Shown here in pieces: positions 19,046 through 20,409 of a DNA stretch of 20,409 nt. The stretch is taken from contig QAML01000065.1 in the NCBI GenBank assembly GCA_003150315.1, positions 18,746 through 39,154 on the forward strand, in the 5' to 3' direction. How positions within the stretch are numbered: the first letter of the stretch is position 1; the number at the start of each line of letters is the position of its first letter. The translations under genes and the position numbers were made by a program. This DNA is from Prevotellaceae bacterium (GTDB lineage Bacteria > Bacteroidota > Bacteroidia > Bacteroidales > Bacteroidaceae). The notes beneath the pieces were generated by a model. The model worked only from the letters and a program-made list of their open reading frames with translations, was not told the DNA's origin and ran no database searches.

Positions 19046-20056
19046 ATGGTAAACTACAAAGAACTCGGCTTGGTCAACACCCGCGACATGTTCAGCAGAG
19101 CCGTTAAAAGCGGTTGGGCAGTTCCTGCATTCAACTTCAACAATCTTGAACAGCTTCAGGCAATAATCACAGCCTCTTCCGAACTCCGCTCTCCGGTGAT
19201 TCTTCAGGTTTCAAAGGGCGCACGTAAATATGCAAACGCAACACTTCTCCGCTACATGGCTGAAGGCGCAGTACAGTTCGCTAAAGAACTTGGCTGCAAC
19301 CACCCTGAAATAGTTCTTCACCTTGATCACGGCGACAGCTTCGAACTTTGCAAGAGCTGTGTGGACCTCGGTTTCTCTTCTGTAATGATTGACGGAAGTT
19401 CACTCCCCTACGAAGAGAACATTGCCCTTACAAAGAAAGTTGTTGACTACGCTCACCAGTACGACGTAACCGTAGAAGGCGAACTCGGTGTGCTTGCCGG
19501 CGTTGAAGACGAGGTAGCTGCTGAAGAAAGCCACTACACACGTCCCGAAGAAGTTATCGACTTCTCAACACGTTCAGGCGTTGACTCGCTCGCAATCTCA
19601 ATTGGTACATCACACGGTGCTTACAAGTTCAAACCCGAACAGTGCACACGCGACCCGAAAACCGGACGTCTCGTTCCTCCTCCCTTGGCATTCGACATTC
19701 TTGCCGAAATCGAGAAACAACTTCCCGGATTCCCAATTGTACTTCACGGTTCTTCTTCTGTTCCTCAGGAGTATGTTGACATTATCAACAAGTACGGCGG
19801 TCATCTTCCCGATGCAGTCGGAATACCCGAGGATCAGCTTCGTCAGGCATCAAAGAGCGCAGTTTGCAAAATCAACATTGACTCAGACTCTCGCCTTGCA
19901 TTTACTGCCGGTGTACGTGAAACATTCGCTCTTCACCCCGAATATTTCGATCCTCGCCAGTATTGTGGTAAGGCTCGCGAATATATGGTTGAACTTTACA
20001 AGCACAAAATCACCGATGTGCTTGGTTCTGACCACAAACTCGCAAACTGCGACTAA
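19046..20056 (+). CDS. fba: Class II fructose-bisphosphate aldolase
   Basis: A 336-residue cytoplasmic enzyme that reversibly splits fructose 1,6-bisphosphate into glyceraldehyde 3-phosphate and dihydroxyacetone phosphate in glycolysis and gluconeogenesis. Class II (metal-dependent) features visible are WAVPAFNFNNLEQLQA near residues 29-44, LHLDHGDS near 92-99 with the catalytic Asp and a zinc-ligand His, VEGELGVLAGVED near 145-157, SIGTSHGAYK near 187-196 and LHGSSSVP near 234-241. The C-terminus ends ITDVLGSDHKLANCD. The length and all main motifs are normal. It has its own -7 box and terminator, so it looks monocistronic. Codon choice is more biased than in its neighbours, as expected for a highly expressed gene. 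Confidence 0.96.
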   Translation: MVNYKELGLVNTRDMFSRAVKSGWAVPAFNFNNLEQLQAIITASSELRSPVILQVSKGARKYANATLLRYMAEGAVQFAKELGCNHPEIVLHLDHGDSFELCKSCVDLGFSSVMIDGSSLPYEENIALTKKVVDYAHQYDVTVEGELGVLAGVEDEVAAEESHYTRPEEVIDFSTRSGVDSLAISIGTSHGAYKFKPEQCTRDPKTGRLVPPPLAFDILAEIEKQLPGFPIVLHGSSSVPQEYVDIINKYGGHLPDAVGIPEDQLRQASKSAVCKINIDSDSRLAFTAGVRETFALHPEYFDPRQYCGKAREYMVELYKHKITDVLGSDHKLANCD

Positions 20057-20078
20057 TAAGTTTAGAAACAGAGATATT

Positions 20079-20116
20079 AAATCGGGCTTCGCTTCATTGC
20101 GAAGCCTGATTTTTTT
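20079..20116 (+). terminator. Rho-independent terminator of the aldolase gene
   Basis: ATCGGGCTTCGC (20081-20092) pairs with GCGAAGCCTGAT (20099-20110) with one mismatch over a short TTCATT loop, followed by TTTTTT. It is 24 bases past the stop codon. Confidence 0.88.
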
Positions 20117-20321
20117 GTGCCTGCAGCTTAATGTTTCTCCGTTTTGCCTGCTCGCGGCTTTTTCGCGGTTCGGAATTTATCGGGATTAGCCAATTTGCGT
20201 CAAAGGAGGGGGCATAACTTTCGGGATTCCGCACACGTCGGAAAACTTTTGCTTTTTTGTTATCTGCATACTCATAAATGGCAGAATTTTCCGGGTTGTT
20301 TTTACGTCCCAAAAGCATGCC

Positions 20322-20409
20322 CGGAAAAACACATGGCTTATCGTAAAAAACATAAGGCACTTATTTTAAAACAAGTGCCTTGTATTTTAAAATATATGGC
20401 TTGTATTTT
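20322..20409 (-). repeat. Mosaic palindromic intergenic element, copy 5 (cut by window end)
   Basis: CCGGAAAAACACATGGCTTA, CGTAAAAAACATAAGGCACT, a palindrome with arms around AAGGCACTT/AAGTGCCTT and one mismatch, then AATATATGGCTTGTATTTT at the window end. Read on the minus strand, the right part matches the start of copy 1 (AAAATACAAGCCATATATTT), so this copy is a rearranged or inverted version of copies 1, 3 and 4. Confidence 0.75.

Noticed and set aside
20094..20360. 88-codon minus-strand frame near the right end
   Set aside because: It starts inside the palindromic element and ends inside the aldolase terminator, with no start signal; most likely chance, although its sequence looks somewhat protein-like.

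Overview
The window looks like a chromosomal segment of a gut or oral Bacteroidales bacterium, probably Prevotellaceae-like. Three things point there. The secreted glycoside hydrolases (GH20, GH2 with a discoidin-like tail, GH30) carry short lipid-poor signal peptides. A DUF3256-type protein is present, a family I associate with Bacteroidetes. Most + strand genes have a TAnnTTTG box, the Bacteroidetes -7 promoter element, 26 to 46 bases before the start codon. No rRNA, tRNA or CRISPR array was found. The species is not identified.

Layout. 1-110: copy 1 of a mosaic palindromic intergenic element. 408-2483 (+): secreted GH20 hexosaminidase whose 3' end is replaced by foreign sequence. 2336-5497 (-): Type IIG/Eco57I-like restriction-modification protein, also cut off at its C-terminus at the same junction near 2361-2366. 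5721-6323 (-): serine DNA invertase of the Mpi/Pin type, flanked by a short inverted repeat. 6736-6786: short copy of the palindromic element. 6939-10793 (+): secreted GH2 beta-galactosidase with accessory C-terminal domains. 10926-11588 (+): unrecognised protein. 11861-11981: full palindromic element. 12028-12405: about 18 units of a degenerate repeat in strict 21-base register, almost free of G on the + strand. 12434-14438 (-): groES-groEL with terminator and an unusual upstream regulatory region. 14647-14941 (-): remnant of a beta-helix surface protein with its old terminator. 15008-16462 (+): secreted GH30 hydrolase. 16542-16662: palindromic element. 16809-18161 (+): MATE efflux transporter. 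18203-18844 (+): secreted DUF3256-like protein. 19046-20056 (+): class II fructose-bisphosphate aldolase. 20322-20409: palindromic element, running into the window end.

How it fits together. GH20, GH2 and GH30 would release N-acetylhexosamine, galactose and glucose-type sugars outside the cytoplasm, and the aldolase and chaperonin are housekeeping functions. There is no SusC/SusD pair, so this is not a classical polysaccharide utilisation locus. The R-M plus invertase block (about 2364-6422) is visibly AT-richer than its neighbours and looks like an acquired island or rearrangement product.

The most unusual signals are the 21-base phased tract beside groESL, the family of modular palindromes at gene-block boundaries (including both window ends), the tail-to-tail double truncation of GH20 and the R-M gene next to an invertase, and the regularly spaced ATGACAA words plus a sigma-54-like sequence upstream of groES. 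All counts and alignments were made by eye; no searches were run.
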